From assembly GCA_018713185.1 (NCBI GenBank), contig DVFQ01000006.1, positions 1 to 33,573 of the forward strand: DNA of 33,573 nt, given 5' to 3'. The notes beneath the pieces were generated by a model. It had not been told where the DNA came from, searched no databases, and saw only the letters and a program-made list of their open reading frames with translations. The position numbers and the translations under genes were made by a program. Positions 32,764 through 33,573 of this stretch are shown piece by piece. This DNA comes from Candidatus Copromonas avistercoris (nom. illeg.). Its GTDB lineage: Bacteria; Bacillota; Clostridia; Lachnospirales; Lachnospiraceae. The first letter of the stretch is position 1; each line of letters starts with the position of its first letter.

Positions 32764-33573
32764 ATGGATCCATGGATACGGAAGAATCAAGACAGCCATT
32801 TGCAGGAGGTCACGAAAAATGGCGTGACCTATTTAAGCTTTCCCGCGCTGGAAAAAACGGGACTGGTGGATCATGCCTTTTCGACCCGCATGGGCGGCGT
32901 CAGTGAGGGCCCCTATGCAACGATGAATTTTTCTTTTACCCGCGGCGACGATCCGCAGGCGGTAAGAGAAAATTACAGGCGGATGGCCGCTGCCCTGGGA
33001 GTTGATGAGCATAGGATGGTGCTGACCTGGCAGACCCATACGACAAACGTCAGGCGGGCAGAGGAGGCGGACGCGGGAAAAGGGATTTTTATTGACCGGG
33101 ATTACCGGGATGTGGACGGCTTTGTCACCAATGTGCCGGGACTGGTGCTGGTTACTTTTTTTGCCGACTGTGTTCCCCTTTATTTCCTCGATCAAAAAAA
33201 GAAGGCCATCGGTCTTTCCCATTCCGGCTGGCGGGGAACGGTAAACCGCATGGGACAGGCGACGCTTCTTAAGATGAAGGAGGAATTCGGCACGTCTCCT
33301 AAAGATGTTCTTTGCTGTATCGGCCCCAGCATTTGCCGGGACTGCTATGAGGTTGGCGAAGAGGTGATCCAGGCTTTTTCCGATGAATTTCCAAAAGAGC
33401 TGCACAGCCGGCTGTTTTACCGGAAGGAGAATGGAAAGTATCAGCTGGATCTCTGGGAGGCGAACCGCCAGGTGCTGCTTGCGGCGGGAGTTCCCGAAAC
33501 AAATATTTTTGTTACGGATATCTGTACCCACTGCAATCCCAGCCTTTTGTTTTCTCATCGGACGTCTCCGGAG
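32764..33573 (+). CDS. pgeF: YfiH/PgeF family multicopper-oxidase-like purine nucleoside phosphorylase (3' partial)
   Basis: YfiH-family proteins act on purine nucleosides (phosphorolysis and deamination), and some correct misincorporation in peptidoglycan precursors. The window ends before the stop, leaving 270 codons. The zinc and catalytic residues are His92 in WQTHTTNV, Cys136 in FADCVPLYF and His153 in LSHSGWRGT, with the family signature IGPSICRDCYEVG near residue 183 and DICTHC toward the end. ATG 32764 follows GGGAGGA (32749-32755), 31 bp after yraN. The N-terminal ~20 residues are less conserved. The frame is open to the last base, so only a short C-terminus is missing. Confidence 0.92.
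   Translation, partial: MDPWIRKNQDSHLQEVTKNGVTYLSFPALEKTGLVDHAFSTRMGGVSEGPYATMNFSFTRGDDPQAVRENYRRMAAALGVDEHRMVLTWQTHTTNVRRAEEADAGKGIFIDRDYRDVDGFVTNVPGLVLVTFFADCVPLYFLDQKKKAIGLSHSGWRGTVNRMGQATLLKMKEEFGTSPKDVLCCIGPSICRDCYEVGEEVIQAFSDEFPKELHSRLFYRKENGKYQLDLWEANRQVLLAAGVPETNIFVTDICTHCNPSLLFSHRTSPE

Overview
This window looks like a chromosomal segment of a Gram-positive anaerobe of the class Clostridia, most likely a Lachnospiraceae-type gut bacterium. The reasons are strong GGAGG-type ribosome binding sites, frequent TTG and GTG starts, a moderately GC-rich coding style, and the block ylxM-ffh-rpsP-khpA-rimM-trmD-rplS-lepB-ylqF-rnhB-yraN, which is characteristic of Firmicutes. Taxonomy is inferred from gene order and protein style only. 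Nearly everything reads on the + strand; the only - strand genes are a pair of chromate-transporter-family half-proteins.

Layout. 1-630: the end of an AT-rich RimJ/RimL-type acetyltransferase, then an apparent 3' remnant of another gene. 630-6164: a promoter with a leader of about 170 nt, then asp23-like, fakA-like (DAK2), recG and an M42 aminopeptidase. 6165-6590: a gene-free stretch with a large inverted repeat followed by about 2.5 tandem copies of a ~130-bp structured repeat. 6591-10653: dCMP deaminase, GNAT, topoisomerase III, GNAT. 10762-12217: a DUF4340 lipoprotein, a terminator, then a 60-residue membrane peptide with an exact-consensus sigma-A promoter. 12263-13386 (-): the two-gene chromate transporter pair. 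13387-13658: a divergent promoter region carrying four phased TTCC-N-GGAA palindromes next to the parE promoter. 13659-17876: a type IIA topoisomerase pair, ParE/ParC-like. 17972-19057: asd. 19106-24752: a tightly coupled chain of galM, an EamA transporter, a second topoisomerase III, a left-handed beta-helix protein and a LysR regulator. 24810-25871: trpS. 25983-33573: the SRP, ribosome-maturation and tRNA-modification block, ending in a 3'-truncated yfiH/pgeF-type gene.

Two themes tie the genes together. DNA topology and branched-DNA processing are heavily represented: RecG, two divergent topoisomerase III proteins and a type IIA topoisomerase, all within about 20 kb. The right third couples protein targeting (YlxM, Ffh, signal peptidase I) with ribosome assembly (S16, RimM, L19, RbgA), tRNA methylation (TrmD) and RNA-DNA hybrid removal (RNase HII).

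Most of the window is core-genome material. The points most worth a second look are the structured 130-bp tandem repeat, the phased palindromes at parE, the promoter buried in a hairpin at ylxM, the signal peptidase with Arg where the catalytic Lys is expected, the orphan 60-aa membrane peptide, and the mosaic junction at the left end. I did not find CRISPR arrays, tRNA or rRNA genes, phage genes or a recognisable transposase.
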